Part shown: positions 15,402-23,507 of the stretch, in pieces | Layout: each line of letters begins with the position of its first letter | Numbering within the stretch: position 1 is the stretch's first letter | Assembly: GCF_014650555.1 (NCBI RefSeq) | Contig: NZ_BMVE01000011.1 | Coordinates: 62,001 to 126,000 of the forward strand | From: Streptomyces goshikiensis | GTDB taxonomy: Bacteria > Actinomycetota > Actinomycetes > Streptomycetales > Streptomycetaceae | Length of the DNA stretch: 64,000 nucleotides | Reading direction: 5' to 3' | Notes under the pieces: generated by a model | The model's input: the letters and a program-made list of their open reading frames with translations, nothing else | Databases searched by the model: none | What the model was told of the DNA's origin: nothing | Made by a program: the position numbers and the translations under genes

Positions 15402-15980
15402 TTGGACATGGACCAGCTCTCACAGTCACTCGCCCGGAACCTCAAGCACTGGCGGACCCGTCGGGGGCTCACCCTCGACGGCCTGGCCGCCCGGGCCGGG
15501 CTCAGTCGCGGCATGGTCATACAGGTCGAACAGGCCCGCACGAACCCCAGCCTGGAGACCATGGTCAAGCTCGCCGACGCCCTCGGCGTCGACATGACGG
15601 CCCTGCTCGACCTCAACCAGGAACCCCACGTCCGCATCACGCCCCCGGGCCGGGCCGTCCGCGTCTGGTCCACCGACTCGGGGAGCTTCAGCACGCTCCT
15701 GACCGGGCGCTGCAACCAGGGGGCCATCGAGCTGTGGCTCTGGCGGCTCGAACCCGGGGAGATGTCCGAGTCCTCCCCGCATCCGCCGGGCACGACCGAA
15801 CTCCTGCACGTCACCGCGGGTGAGCTCACGCTGATCGTGGACGGGGAGACCCATACGCTGCCGGCCGGCTACTCGGCCGCGCTCGCGGCCGACGTCCCGC
15901 ACGGGTACCGCAACGACCACGCCGAGGCCGCCGAGATGACACTGACCGTGTACGTCCCGCACGACCGGCGCGCCGAGTAG
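15402..15980 (+). CDS. XRE-family regulator with C-terminal cupin
   Basis: 192-aa regulator. Residues 7-63 form a classical Cro/XRE HTH (LKHWRTRRGLTLDGLAARAG, then SRGMVIQVEQARTNPSLETM). A linker and a small cupin beta-barrel follow (EPGEMSESSPHPPGTTELLHV, with GELTLIVDGE). This architecture is used to sense small ligands. The TTG at 15402 and ATG at 15408 are both possible starts, and GGACGAG lies just upstream. It is divergent from the receptor-like TetR gene. It may control either the nitroimidazole-like cluster or a local function; no target is evident beyond its own promoter. Confidence 0.85.
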   Translation: MDMDQLSQSLARNLKHWRTRRGLTLDGLAARAGLSRGMVIQVEQARTNPSLETMVKLADALGVDMTALLDLNQEPHVRITPPGRAVRVWSTDSGSFSTLLTGRCNQGAIELWLWRLEPGEMSESSPHPPGTTELLHVTAGELTLIVDGETHTLPAGYSAALAADVPHGYRNDHAEAAEMTLTVYVPHDRRAE

Positions 15981-16132
15981 GCGCGGGCGGGCAGACCTGC
16001 GGGTGGCGGCGTGCGTCCATGCACGCCCCGAGCGCGGCACGGCAGCCGCCACCCCACGACCCGCACTCGTCAAGGCAAGGACCCTTGGCGTCCCCTCGCG
16101 ACGAATCGTTCACCACCAGGGTGATCAACACA

Positions 16133-16145
16133 TGACGGTCCGTCA
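16133..16145. promoter_or_regulatory. perfect TGACGGTCCGTCA palindrome
   Basis: A perfect 13-bp inverted repeat (odd centre) matching the core of the operators at 3930, 20402 and 20480. It lies between two convergent genes, where no promoter is expected, so it may be a relic, a distal site or a chance match. Confidence 0.35.
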
Positions 16146-16153
16146 ACACCTCG

Positions 16154-16636
16154 TTAGAGGTACACGCGCGGTTCCCGGATCTGGCCACGAGTTTCCGGCT
16201 GCTCCTCGGAGCAGGCGTCCGGGCGGCCGGCCGCGCGTTTCCCGTCCTTCTCCGCGCGGTCGATCTCGCACCAGATCCGCTTGCCGGCGCCCTCGCGCTG
16301 CCAGCCCCAGCGGTCGGCCAGGCCGTCCACCAGCTCCAGCCCGCGCCCGCCCGTGTCGTCCCCGGCGGCCTGCCGCCGGGCCGGTCCCCGGGCGCTCGCG
16401 TCGGCGACCTCGACCCGCACCCCCGGGCCCCCGAACAGCATGCGCAGCACGGCCGGACAGCCCGTGTGCACGACCGCGTTCGTGACCAGCTCGGAGATCA
16501 GCAGGATCAGTGTCTCGGCGAGCGGCTCGTCCTCCCCTATGCCGCAGCCCGCCAGCCGGGAGCGCGCCCATCGGCGGGCCCGGCCGACCTCCGCGGGGTC
16601 CGGTCCTACCTCCAGCTGAACCTGAAGCACCTGCAC
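16154..16636 (-). CDS. ATP-binding anti-sigma-factor-like protein (HATPase_c, RsbW type)
   Basis: 160-aa single-domain GHKL protein of the RsbW/SpoIIAB-like class, abundant in Streptomyces. The N-box is ELVTNAVVHT, the G1 box is VEVADAS and the G2-like segment is GGRGLELVDGLADRWGW. It lacks any sensor or phosphatase domain. The last 35 residues are polar and disordered. GTG start at 16636; the Shine-Dalgarno is weak. Such proteins bind and inhibit sigma factors or anti-anti-sigma proteins through serine kinase activity. No sigma partner is adjacent. Confidence 0.85.
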   Translation of the reverse strand: MQVLQVQLEVGPDPAEVGRARRWARSRLAGCGIGEDEPLAETLILLISELVTNAVVHTGCPAVLRMLFGGPGVRVEVADASARGPARRQAAGDDTGGRGLELVDGLADRWGWQREGAGKRIWCEIDRAEKDGKRAAGRPDACSEEQPETRGQIREPRVYL

Positions 16637-16982
16637 CGCTCACACCATCCGAACCGGCGGACACTTCGCCTCACGACGGAACGGGATCACGATCCGTGAC
16701 CCCCTTGCGGAGCAGCATGGTTGACATACAGTCACCACAACAAGCGCTTCGGGCATATTCCAGCGCGAAGGAGTAGGCGTGGTGCATACTGTGCGACGCT
16801 CACGCCGCTCAACCGCTCGCATTCCCGGGAGCGTACCGGAGCAGGCCCCCGACTCCGGGCCGTAATGAGTCGGGCGAAGGACACAAACCGATATCAACTC
16901 TCTGTAATCAGACATGCGTCCCGCACCGTCCTTCCCGTAACACTGGGCGACCGCCTACCGGCCCCGTCCGTGATCGTTCCCG
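16637..16982. other. 346-bp gap between the HATPase and acyl-CoA dehydrogenase genes
   Basis: This stretch is visibly lower in GC than its neighbours and holds no convincing large gene. It contains a TTGACA box at 16721-16726 without a well-spaced -10, and a possible 28-codon reading frame with a good ribosome binding site (separate entry). It is probably promoter DNA. Confidence 0.5.
16779..16865 (+). CDS. possible 28-aa small ORF
   Basis: GTG at 16779 (or 16782) follows AAGGAG at 16768-16773 with a spacing of 5 (or 8) and is open to TAA at 16863. The peptide is basic at the start (VRRSRRSTARIPGS) and has no recognised family. The codon bias is weak over so short a length. It could be a leader peptide or a remnant of a longer regulator; expression is unproven. 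Confidence 0.3.
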   Translation: MVHTVRRSRRSTARIPGSVPEQAPDSGP

Positions 16983-17993
16983 CTACCGGGCCTCTCCACC
17001 CGTCGCAGTGCGCGACAGTTCCGCCGCCAGTGCCTCCTCCGCCTCCGCGGCGGTGACCCACTGCTCGGCCCGCACCCACGCCCGCTTCAGGTGCAGGTGT
17101 ACGTCCGCCTCCCAGGTGAACCCCATCCCGCCGTGGACCTGGAGGCAGTCCCGGGCGTTTCGCACGGCCGCCTCGTCCGCCAGCAGCTTGGCCGCCGCGA
17201 TCTCCCCGGCCACCTCGGCGGCCTCCGCGGCCTCCGCGGCCTCCCCGTCCGCGTCCTGCCCGTCCGCCGCCTGCCCGTCCGCCGCGTCGGCCGCCTGCGC
17301 CGTGACCGCCGCCGCGTACACGGCCGTACGGGCCACCTCGGCCCGCACCAGCATCCCCGCGCACAGGTGCTTGACCGCCTGGAACGCCCCGATCGGCTGC
17401 CCGAACTGCTCGCGCTCCCCCGCGTACCGCACCGCCAGCTCCAGCGTCCGCAGCGCGCTGCCCACCTGGAGCGCCGCCGTCAGCAGCGCGCCCGCCTCCC
17501 GGTACGCCGAGACGTCCGCGGGCCCGCCCCCCGTCACCCGGTGGAGCGGGGTCAGCGGGTCCGCCGAGCGCACCGGCTCGCCCGGCGGGAGGCCCGCCGC
17601 GCCCAGCACCGCGTCCGCCTCCGCGAGGTACGACACCAGCGGCCCGCCCCGCTCCCCGAGGTCGAACGCCGTCACCACGGCCGTCCCGGCCGCCGCCCCC
17701 GGGACCGCCCCGGCGGCCAGGTGCGTGGCCACCAGCGGCCCCGGCAGCAGCGCCCGCCCGGCCTCCTCGAAGACGAGCACCGCCTCGGGTAGACCGAGCC
17801 CGACCCCGCCCTCGGCCTCCGGGAGCCGCAGCGCGAAGAACCCGGCCGCGCCGAGCTCCCGCCACAGCTCCCGGTCGACGGCGCTCCCGCCGTCGACGGC
17901 GGCCCGCAGCGCGTCGCGCCCGTACCGCCCGGCGAGGAGCTCGCGCACGCCCGCGCGCAGGTCCCGCTGGTCCCGCGTCGGCTGGAAGTCCAC
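16983..17993 (-). CDS. acyl-CoA dehydrogenase, base-containing partner subunit type
   Basis: 336-aa ACAD. It starts directly with the N-terminal helical domain (MDFQPTRDQRDLRAGVRELL), and the C-terminal domain carries LQVHGGMGFTWEADVHLHLKRA, the segment that normally holds the catalytic glutamate. Residues about 232-255 are a low-complexity AADG/AEAA insert. It lies 6 bp after a second, longer ACAD gene. Paired short and long ACADs in actinobacteria often form alpha2beta2 heterotetramers (ChsE1-ChsE2 type) with one functional active-site set per pair. I infer the same here. It ends the minus-strand operon amidohydrolase - ACAD - ACAD. Confidence 0.9.
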   Translation of the reverse strand: MDFQPTRDQRDLRAGVRELLAGRYGRDALRAAVDGGSAVDRELWRELGAAGFFALRLPEAEGGVGLGLPEAVLVFEEAGRALLPGPLVATHLAAGAVPGAAAGTAVVTAFDLGERGGPLVSYLAEADAVLGAAGLPPGEPVRSADPLTPLHRVTGGGPADVSAYREAGALLTAALQVGSALRTLELAVRYAGEREQFGQPIGAFQAVKHLCAGMLVRAEVARTAVYAAAVTAQAADAADGQAADGQDADGEAAEAAEAAEVAGEIAAAKLLADEAAVRNARDCLQVHGGMGFTWEADVHLHLKRAWVRAEQWVTAAEAEEALAAELSRTATGGEAR

Positions 17994-17999
17994 GGCCGC

Positions 18000-19154
18000 T
18001 CACCGCCCCTTCGGGAGGCCGAGGATGCGCTCGGCGACGATGTTGCGCTGGATCTGCGAGGTGCCCGCCGCGATCGTGTACGAGAGGGAGGACAGCCGGT
18101 CCGCCGTCCACTCCTCCTCCAGCGAGAGCGAGTCCGCGCCGAGCACCTCGGCGGCGGTGTCGTAGAGCTCTTGCCGCGCGTGCGAGTACGCCAGCTTGAA
18201 GACGCTGCCGCCCGTGCCCGGGACCCCGCCGGACCTCTGCGACTCGCTGACGTTCCACTGCGTCAGCCGCCAGAGGGCGCCGAACTCCCCGTACAGGCGC
18301 CCCAGCTTCCTGCGCAGGACGGGATCGTCCCAGCGGCCGCTCGCGCGAGCGGCGCGCGCCAGCCGCGCGAGGGTCCGCCGGCAGGCGACGACCTCGCCTA
18401 CGAAGGCGGTGCCCCGCTCGAAGGACAGGGTGACCATGGTGACGCGCCAGCCGTCGTTCTCGTCCCCGACCCGGTTCGCGACGGGCACCCGGACCTCGTC
18501 GAGGAACACCTCCGCGAACTCGGTCGATCCCGCGAGGGTGCGCAGGGGCCGGACGGTGATGCCGGGCGCGTCCATCGGCATCGCCAGCCAGGTGATCCCG
18601 CGGTGTTTCGGGGCCGCCGGGCCGGTGCGCACGAGCAGCTCGCACCAGTCGGCCACCTCCGCGTGCGAGGTCCAGATCTTCGACCCGGTGACCACGTAGT
18701 CGTCGCCGTCGCGGACCGCGCGGGTGCGCAGCGCGGCAAGGTCGGAGCCGGCGTCCGGCTCGCTGAACCCCTGGCACCACACCTCGTCGCCGCGCAGGAC
18801 GGGCGGCAGCCAGCGCGCCCGCTGGGCGGCGGTGCCCTCGGCGGCGATGGTGGGGCCTGCGTGCAGCAGCCCGACGAAGTTCGCGCCGACGTAGGGGGCG
18901 CCGGCCCGTTCGGTCTCCTCCAGGAAGATCAGGTGCTGGGTCGGGGTGGCCCCGCGGCCGCCCGCGTCGAGGGGCCAGTGGAGTCCGGCGTACCCGGCGT
19001 CGTACAGCCGGCGCTGCCAGCCGGTGTCGTGGGCGCGGCGGCCGGGCCAGTCGTCGGGGGACGGCCGGGCGGGCAGCTCGGGCAGCACCTTGGCGAGCCA
19101 GGCGCGCAGTCGGGCGCGGAACTCCCGTTCCTCCTCGGTGTAGGTGAGGTCCAT
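18000..19154 (-). CDS. acyl-CoA dehydrogenase, FAD-motif partner subunit type
   Basis: 384-aa ACAD with flavin/substrate motifs VWCQGFSEPDAGSDLAAL and GSKIWTSHAEVADW, and the C-terminal TIAAGTSQIQRNIVAERILGLP. The form resembles the FadE subunits that need a partner in steroid- or branched-acid-type beta-oxidation. ATG at 19154 shares one base with the amidohydrolase stop (TGATG), so the two genes are translationally coupled. Together with the 336-aa ACAD just downstream it probably forms one heteromeric dehydrogenase. Confidence 0.92.
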   Translation of the reverse strand: MDLTYTEEEREFRARLRAWLAKVLPELPARPSPDDWPGRRAHDTGWQRRLYDAGYAGLHWPLDAGGRGATPTQHLIFLEETERAGAPYVGANFVGLLHAGPTIAAEGTAAQRARWLPPVLRGDEVWCQGFSEPDAGSDLAALRTRAVRDGDDYVVTGSKIWTSHAEVADWCELLVRTGPAAPKHRGITWLAMPMDAPGITVRPLRTLAGSTEFAEVFLDEVRVPVANRVGDENDGWRVTMVTLSFERGTAFVGEVVACRRTLARLARAARASGRWDDPVLRRKLGRLYGEFGALWRLTQWNVSESQRSGGVPGTGGSVFKLAYSHARQELYDTAAEVLGADSLSLEEEWTADRLSSLSYTIAAGTSQIQRNIVAERILGLPKGR

Positions 19155-20359
19155 CAGCGGCTCACGCGGTCCTGGTCGAGGGACAGGCCGAGCATCCGGA
19201 TGGCGTTGCCGCGCATCAGCTTGTAGACCGTCTCGTCGTCGAGGCCCTTGACGTGGTCGAGGGCGACCTCCTTGGTGTGCGGGAAGGTCGAGTCGACGTG
19301 CGGGTAGTCGGTCTCGAAGGTGGCGTTGTCGCGGCCGACGACGTCGAGCGAGGCGATGCCGTGCTTGTCGCGGAAGAAGCAGCAGAACATCTGCCGGTAG
19401 TAGTACGTGGACGGCGGCTCGGGGATCAGGTCGCGGACCCCGCCCCAGGCGCGGTGCTCCTGCCACACGTCGTCGGCGCGCTCCAGGGCGTACGGGATCC
19501 AGCCCATCTGGCCCTCGCTGTACGCGAGCTTCAGGGTCGGGAACTTCACCAGCACCCCGCTGAAGAGGAAGTCCATCATCGAGGCCATCGCGTTGTTGAA
19601 GCTGAGCGAGGCCTGGACGGCGGGCGGGGCGTCGGGGGAGGCGGCGGGCATCTGCGAGGAGGACCCGATGTGCATGTTGACGACGGTGCCGGTCTCCTGG
19701 CAGACGGCGAAGAAGGGGTCCCAGTAGCCGGAGTGGATGGAGGGGAGCCCGAGGTAGGTGGGGATCTCGGAGAAGGTCACCGCCTTCACCCCGCGGGCGG
19801 CGTTGCGCCGGATCTCGGCGACGGCGAGGTCGATGTCCCAGAGCGGGATGATGCACAGCGGGATGAGCCGGCCGCCGCTGTCGCCGCACCACTCCTCGAC
19901 CATCCAGTCGTTGTAGGCGCGCACGCAGGCGAGGGCGACCTCCTTGTCGTGCGCCTCGGCGAAGGTCTGGCCGCAAAAGCGCGGGAAGGTCGGGAAGCAC
20001 AGGGACGCCTCGACGTGGTTGAGGTCCATGTCGGCGAGGCGGGCCTTCGGGTCCCAGCAGCCGCGCCGCATCTCCTCGCGGGTGATGCCCTCCAGGGTCA
20101 TCTCGTCGCGGTCGAAGCCGACGGCGGCGATGTTGCGCTTGTACGGGAACTTCAGGTCCTCGTAGATCCACCAGTCGGTCGGCGGGCCGTCCGGGTCCAT
20201 GGTGATCACGTACTTGCCGCCGGTGTAGGCGAGCTCGCCGATGCCGGCGGTCAGCGGCCTCGGCCCGCGGTCGCGGTACCTGGCGGGCAGCCACACGTCG
20301 AAGAGGTGCGCGGGCTCGATCACGTGGTCGTCCACGCTGATGATCCGAGGCAGTTCCAT
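19154..20359 (-). CDS. amidohydrolase-family metal-dependent hydrolase (amidohydrolase_2)
   Basis: 401-aa TIM-barrel hydrolase or decarboxylase of the PF04909 group. The N-terminal metal strand reads SVDDHVIEP, the mid-barrel histidine segment is VVNMHIGSS, and the C-terminal catalytic acid is in ETDYPHVDSTFP, the usual three landmarks. Relatives act on ring-cleavage products or decarboxylate aromatic acids. ATG at 20359 is chosen over an earlier in-frame start because GAGGGGA lies 4 bp upstream. It is first in its operon with an operator 43-59 bp upstream, and is divergent from the acyl-CoA ligase. Confidence 0.87.
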   Translation of the reverse strand: MELPRIISVDDHVIEPAHLFDVWLPARYRDRGPRPLTAGIGELAYTGGKYVITMDPDGPPTDWWIYEDLKFPYKRNIAAVGFDRDEMTLEGITREEMRRGCWDPKARLADMDLNHVEASLCFPTFPRFCGQTFAEAHDKEVALACVRAYNDWMVEEWCGDSGGRLIPLCIIPLWDIDLAVAEIRRNAARGVKAVTFSEIPTYLGLPSIHSGYWDPFFAVCQETGTVVNMHIGSSSQMPAASPDAPPAVQASLSFNNAMASMMDFLFSGVLVKFPTLKLAYSEGQMGWIPYALERADDVWQEHRAWGGVRDLIPEPPSTYYYRQMFCCFFRDKHGIASLDVVGRDNATFETDYPHVDSTFPHTKEVALDHVKGLDDETVYKLMRGNAIRMLGLSLDQDRVSR

Positions 20360-20401
20360 GGTGTCCCCTCGCCGCAAGCGGATGGCCGTACCGATGCCAT
20401 A

Positions 20402-20418
20402 TCTGATGAACCGTCAGA
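20402..20418. promoter_or_regulatory. TetR-type operator, copy 2 (TCTGATGAACCGTCAGA)
   Basis: 17-bp imperfect palindrome of the same type as 3930-3946, placed 43-59 bp upstream of the amidohydrolase start in the divergent promoter region. Confidence 0.6.
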
Positions 20419-20479
20419 AACAAGCTAGCTCCGCGACCCCTGGACCGACAAGCGCCCGCGCCCTACGCTCTGCGGTTGA

Positions 20480-20496
20480 CCTGACTGTCCGTCAGC
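20480..20496. promoter_or_regulatory. TetR-type operator, copy 3 (CCTGACTGTCCGTCAGC)
   Basis: Palindrome CTGAC-TGTCC-GTCAG within a 17-bp unit, 16-32 bp upstream of the acyl-CoA ligase start. With copy 2 it suggests that both divergent promoters are held by the same repressor. Confidence 0.6.
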
Positions 20497-20511
20497 TATG
20501 GGGAGGTTGGG

Positions 20512-22077
20512 ATGTCGGACACCACCGGTACGGCCGCCACCGCACGGGATCTGAGCGGGTCCGGGACCCTGTGGGCGCTCGTCGCCCGGCGCGCCGCGCT
20601 GACGCCCGACGCCCCCGTCCTCATCGAGGCCGCCGACGACCCCGCGCGGGACCGCACCGTCACCTTCGGCGAGCTCCGCGACCGCTGCGAACGCGTCGCC
20701 GCGGGCCTGTACCGCATGGGCGTGCGCCCCGGCACCGTCGTCGCCTGGCAGCTCCCGACCCGCATCGAGACGGTGCTGCTCTCCCTCGCCCTCGCCCGGA
20801 TCGGGGCCGTCCAGTCCCCGGTGATCCCCTTCTACCGGGACCGGGAGGTCGGCTTCGCGCTGCGCGAGTCGAAGGCCGAGTTCTTCGCCGTCCCCGGCGT
20901 CTGGCGCGGCTTCGACCACACCGCCATGGCCCGGCGGCTCGGCGCCCGAGGCGTCTTCGAGGCCTACGACTCCCTCCCCGCCGGCGACCCCGCCACCCTG
21001 CCCCCGCCGCCCCCCGAGGGAACCTCCGTACGCTGGATCTACTGGACCTCCGGCACCACCTCCGACCCCAAGGGCGTCCTGCACACCGACCGCTCCCTGA
21101 TCGCCGGCGGCTCCTGCCTGGCCCACGCCCTGCGCCTCGGCCCGGCCGACGTCGGCTCGATGGCGTTCCCCTTCGCGCACATCGCCGGCCCGGACTACAC
21201 CGTGATGCTGCTGCTCTACGGGTTCCCGGCGGTGCTGTTCGAGAAGTTCGCCCTGCCGGACGCCCTCGACGGGTACCGCCGCCACGGCGTCACGGTCGCC
21301 GGCGGCTCCACGGCCTTCTACTCCATGTTCCTGGCCGAGCAGCGCAAGGCCCCGGGAACCCCGCTCATCCCCACCCTGCGCCTCCTGGCGGGCGGCGGCG
21401 CCCCCAAACCCCCGGAGATCTACCACGCGGTGGTGCGGGAGCTGGGCTGCCAGCTCACCCACGGCTACGGCATGACCGAGGTCCCGATGATCACCATGGG
21501 AGACCCCCGGGACACCCCCGAGAACCTGGCCACCACCGAGGGCCGGCCCCCCGCCGGCATGTCGGTCCGCGTCACCGCGCCCGACGGCACCCCGCTGCCC
21601 GCCGGCAGGGACGGCGAGGTCCGGCTGCGCGGCGAGGCGGTGTGCCGGGGCTACCTCGACCCCGGCCAGAACACCGGCGCCTTCGACGCCGACGGCTACC
21701 TGATCACCGGCGACCTCGGGCACCTCACCGGGAGCGGCCACCTCGTCCTCACCGGCCGCAGCAAGGACGTCATCATCCGCAAGGGCGAGAACATCTCCGC
21801 GAAGGAGATCGAGGACCTCCTCCACCAGCTCCCGGGCATCACCGACGTGGCCGTCATAGGCCTCCCCGACCCCGCCCGCGGCGAACGCGTCTGCGCGGTG
21901 GTCGAACAGCCCGCGGACGCCGACCCCCTGACGCTGGAGCGGCTGACGGCGCACCTGCGGGCCCAGGGGCTGTCCCCCCACAAACTCCCCGAGCAGCTGG
22001 AGCTGGTGGACGCCCTGCCCCGCAACGACGCCCTGCGCAAGGTGCTCAAGTACAAGCTCCGCGAGCGGTTCGCGTAA
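20512..22077 (+). CDS. AMP-dependent acyl-CoA synthetase/ligase
   Basis: Activates a carboxylic acid to its CoA thioester via an acyl-AMP. All ANL landmarks are present in the 521 residues: the P-loop WTSGTTSDPKGVLHTDRS, the A5 motif HGYGMTEVP, the A7 motif YLITGDLGHL, the A8 hinge GRSKDVIIRKGENISAKEIE and the A10 lysine in LRKVLKYKL. ATG at 20512 has GGGAGG 5 bp upstream. It is divergent from the amidohydrolase-ACAD operon with shared operators, so it probably starts the degradation route that the ACADs continue. Substrate unknown; cyclohexanecarboxylate-, aryl- or steroid-side-chain-type acids are all possible. Confidence 0.92.
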   Translation: MSDTTGTAATARDLSGSGTLWALVARRAALTPDAPVLIEAADDPARDRTVTFGELRDRCERVAAGLYRMGVRPGTVVAWQLPTRIETVLLSLALARIGAVQSPVIPFYRDREVGFALRESKAEFFAVPGVWRGFDHTAMARRLGARGVFEAYDSLPAGDPATLPPPPPEGTSVRWIYWTSGTTSDPKGVLHTDRSLIAGGSCLAHALRLGPADVGSMAFPFAHIAGPDYTVMLLLYGFPAVLFEKFALPDALDGYRRHGVTVAGGSTAFYSMFLAEQRKAPGTPLIPTLRLLAGGGAPKPPEIYHAVVRELGCQLTHGYGMTEVPMITMGDPRDTPENLATTEGRPPAGMSVRVTAPDGTPLPAGRDGEVRLRGEAVCRGYLDPGQNTGAFDADGYLITGDLGHLTGSGHLVLTGRSKDVIIRKGENISAKEIEDLLHQLPGITDVAVIGLPDPARGERVCAVVEQPADADPLTLERLTAHLRAQGLSPHKLPEQLELVDALPRNDALRKVLKYKLRERFA

Positions 22078-22137
22078 CAGCCGTGTCAGCCGAGGCCGAT
22101 GGGGCCGACGCGCCGGCCGGGGCGGCGGCCGCGGCGG

Positions 22138-22662
22138 TCACGCGTCCGGGGCCTCGACGCCGCAGTAGCCCGAGAAGGCCGCCAGGATCTCGTCCTCCGA
22201 GACGTGGCCGTCGCCGTCCCCGTCCAGGGCCGCCGCCACCTGGGCGGACAGCTCGGCCGGGGTCCCGAGGACACCGAGGACGCGGGCGACGGCCTCCGGG
22301 GTCGCGCCCGTACGGGCCGCGTCCGGCGCGGTCACCGCGATGACCGCCCGCAGGAACGGGCGCGCGATCTCCGCGAACCGGTCCGGGCTGTCCCGAAGCC
22401 GCTTCGCCGCTCCGGTGATGAACTCCTCGCGGGACACCCGCTGGTCACCGTCCACGTCCGCGATCCCGGCCATGCCCTGCCAGAACGCCTCCGCGCCCGC
22501 GAAGACGGCCTGGCCCTTGTCGGACCGCGCCGTGACCCCGAACTCGGCCAGCACGGCGCGCGCCGCCGCGCTGAAGTCCTCCCGGTCGATGGAGCCGTTC
22601 CCGTCCTGGTCGAAGGTGGCGAATCGGGAGGCGATCTTGCGCTCGTACTCTGCGCTGTCCAT
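22138..22662 (-). CDS. EF-hand calcium-binding protein (calerythrin-like)
   Basis: 174-aa four-helix-pair protein with three clear EF loops: DQDGNGSIDREDF (about 17-29), DVDGDQRVSREEF and, near the C-terminus, DGDGDGHVSEDEI. A degenerate fourth site lies between. Sarcoplasmic calcium-binding-like proteins of this type buffer or sense Ca2+ in the actinomycete cytosol. The ATG at 22662 has AAGGCGG about 9 bp upstream. It is a single gene, convergent with the acyl-CoA ligase. Confidence 0.92.
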   Translation of the reverse strand: MDSAEYERKIASRFATFDQDGNGSIDREDFSAAARAVLAEFGVTARSDKGQAVFAGAEAFWQGMAGIADVDGDQRVSREEFITGAAKRLRDSPDRFAEIARPFLRAVIAVTAPDAARTGATPEAVARVLGVLGTPAELSAQVAAALDGDGDGHVSEDEILAAFSGYCGVEAPDA

Positions 22663-22943
22663 ATTCGTGTTCCGCCTTACCTGTGCGGTGGGTGCCCTCT
22701 TCAAGACGAGGCTTCAAGTCAAGGCAGGAGCGTAAGCCCTCAGTGGCCTGCGCGTTAAGCGAAGCGGACAAGCAGGCGGCCGCATCGAACCCGCGCACGG
22801 GAAGCGCGCCACGGCGCGTACGGGTGTGCCCATGTGCCGTCCGTAGCACGAAGATCGGGACCGGAGACGGGATTCCCTCAAAACGGGCGGGATCCACCCC
22901 GTGGCCACTACATTCGTAGGGTCGACACACCGCTGGGGGCACG

Positions 22944-23507
22944 ATGCCGAAGGACGTACCACCGCGCTGGGACCGCCGCATGCAGCAGCGCCTCGCCCGC
23001 GGCGAGGCCGCCGCGCTCGGGGAGCTGTACGACCGGTTCGCCTCGCTCGTGCACAGCCTGGCGCACCGGGTCCTCGGCGACGAGAGCGCCGCGGACCGGA
23101 TCACCCGCGAGGTCTTCGGCTACATCTGGGAGAACCCGGACGCCTACGACCCCAAGCAGGGCTCCATGCGGTCCTGGGTCGCCCGCGTCACCCAGGTCCA
23201 GGCCGTGGCCCGGCTGCGCCAGGCCGAGTTGGGGCGCGGTTCCCGCGAGGACCTGGAACGCAAGGTGGCCGGCGCCAACGCGGCCGCCCGCGCGGACTTC
23301 ATCGTCACCTCCATGCCAGCGCCGCTGCGCGCCGCGCTGGAACTCGCGTACTTCAAGCGGCGCGACTACCGGCAGGCCGCCGCCGACCTGAAGATCAGCG
23401 AGGACGAGGCGCGGCGCCGGCTGCGCCTGGGGCTGCAACTGCTGTCGACCGCCAACACCCTCCCCCGGGAGGACATCGCCCCGCCCGGTTACGGAGGCTC
23501 CCGATGA
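22944..23507 (+). CDS. RNA polymerase sigma factor, ECF type
   Basis: 187-aa sigma70-family protein. Region 2 runs about residues 25-95 (LGELYDRFASLVHSLAHRVL, then DRITREVFGYIWENPDAYDP and GSMRSWV). Region 4 runs about 125-170 (LRAALELAYFKRRDYRQAAADL). It overlaps the downstream zinc-finger protein by 4 bp, the standard pairing of an ECF sigma and its anti-sigma factor. The target promoters are unknown, and its own promoter is not obvious in the 280-bp gap upstream. Confidence 0.88.
   Translation: MPKDVPPRWDRRMQQRLARGEAAALGELYDRFASLVHSLAHRVLGDESAADRITREVFGYIWENPDAYDPKQGSMRSWVARVTQVQAVARLRQAELGRGSREDLERKVAGANAAARADFIVTSMPAPLRAALELAYFKRRDYRQAAADLKISEDEARRRLRLGLQLLSTANTLPREDIAPPGYGGSR

Noticed and set aside
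16133..16145. Treating the perfect TGACGGTCCGTCA palindrome as a functional operator
   Set aside because: It is between convergent gene ends without a visible promoter. Kept only as a low-confidence site.
16640..16915. 91-codon minus-strand frame just upstream of the HATPase gene
   Set aside because: Codon third positions are not GC-biased, and Cys/Val/Thr composition is unlike coding DNA here. It is more likely promoter sequence.
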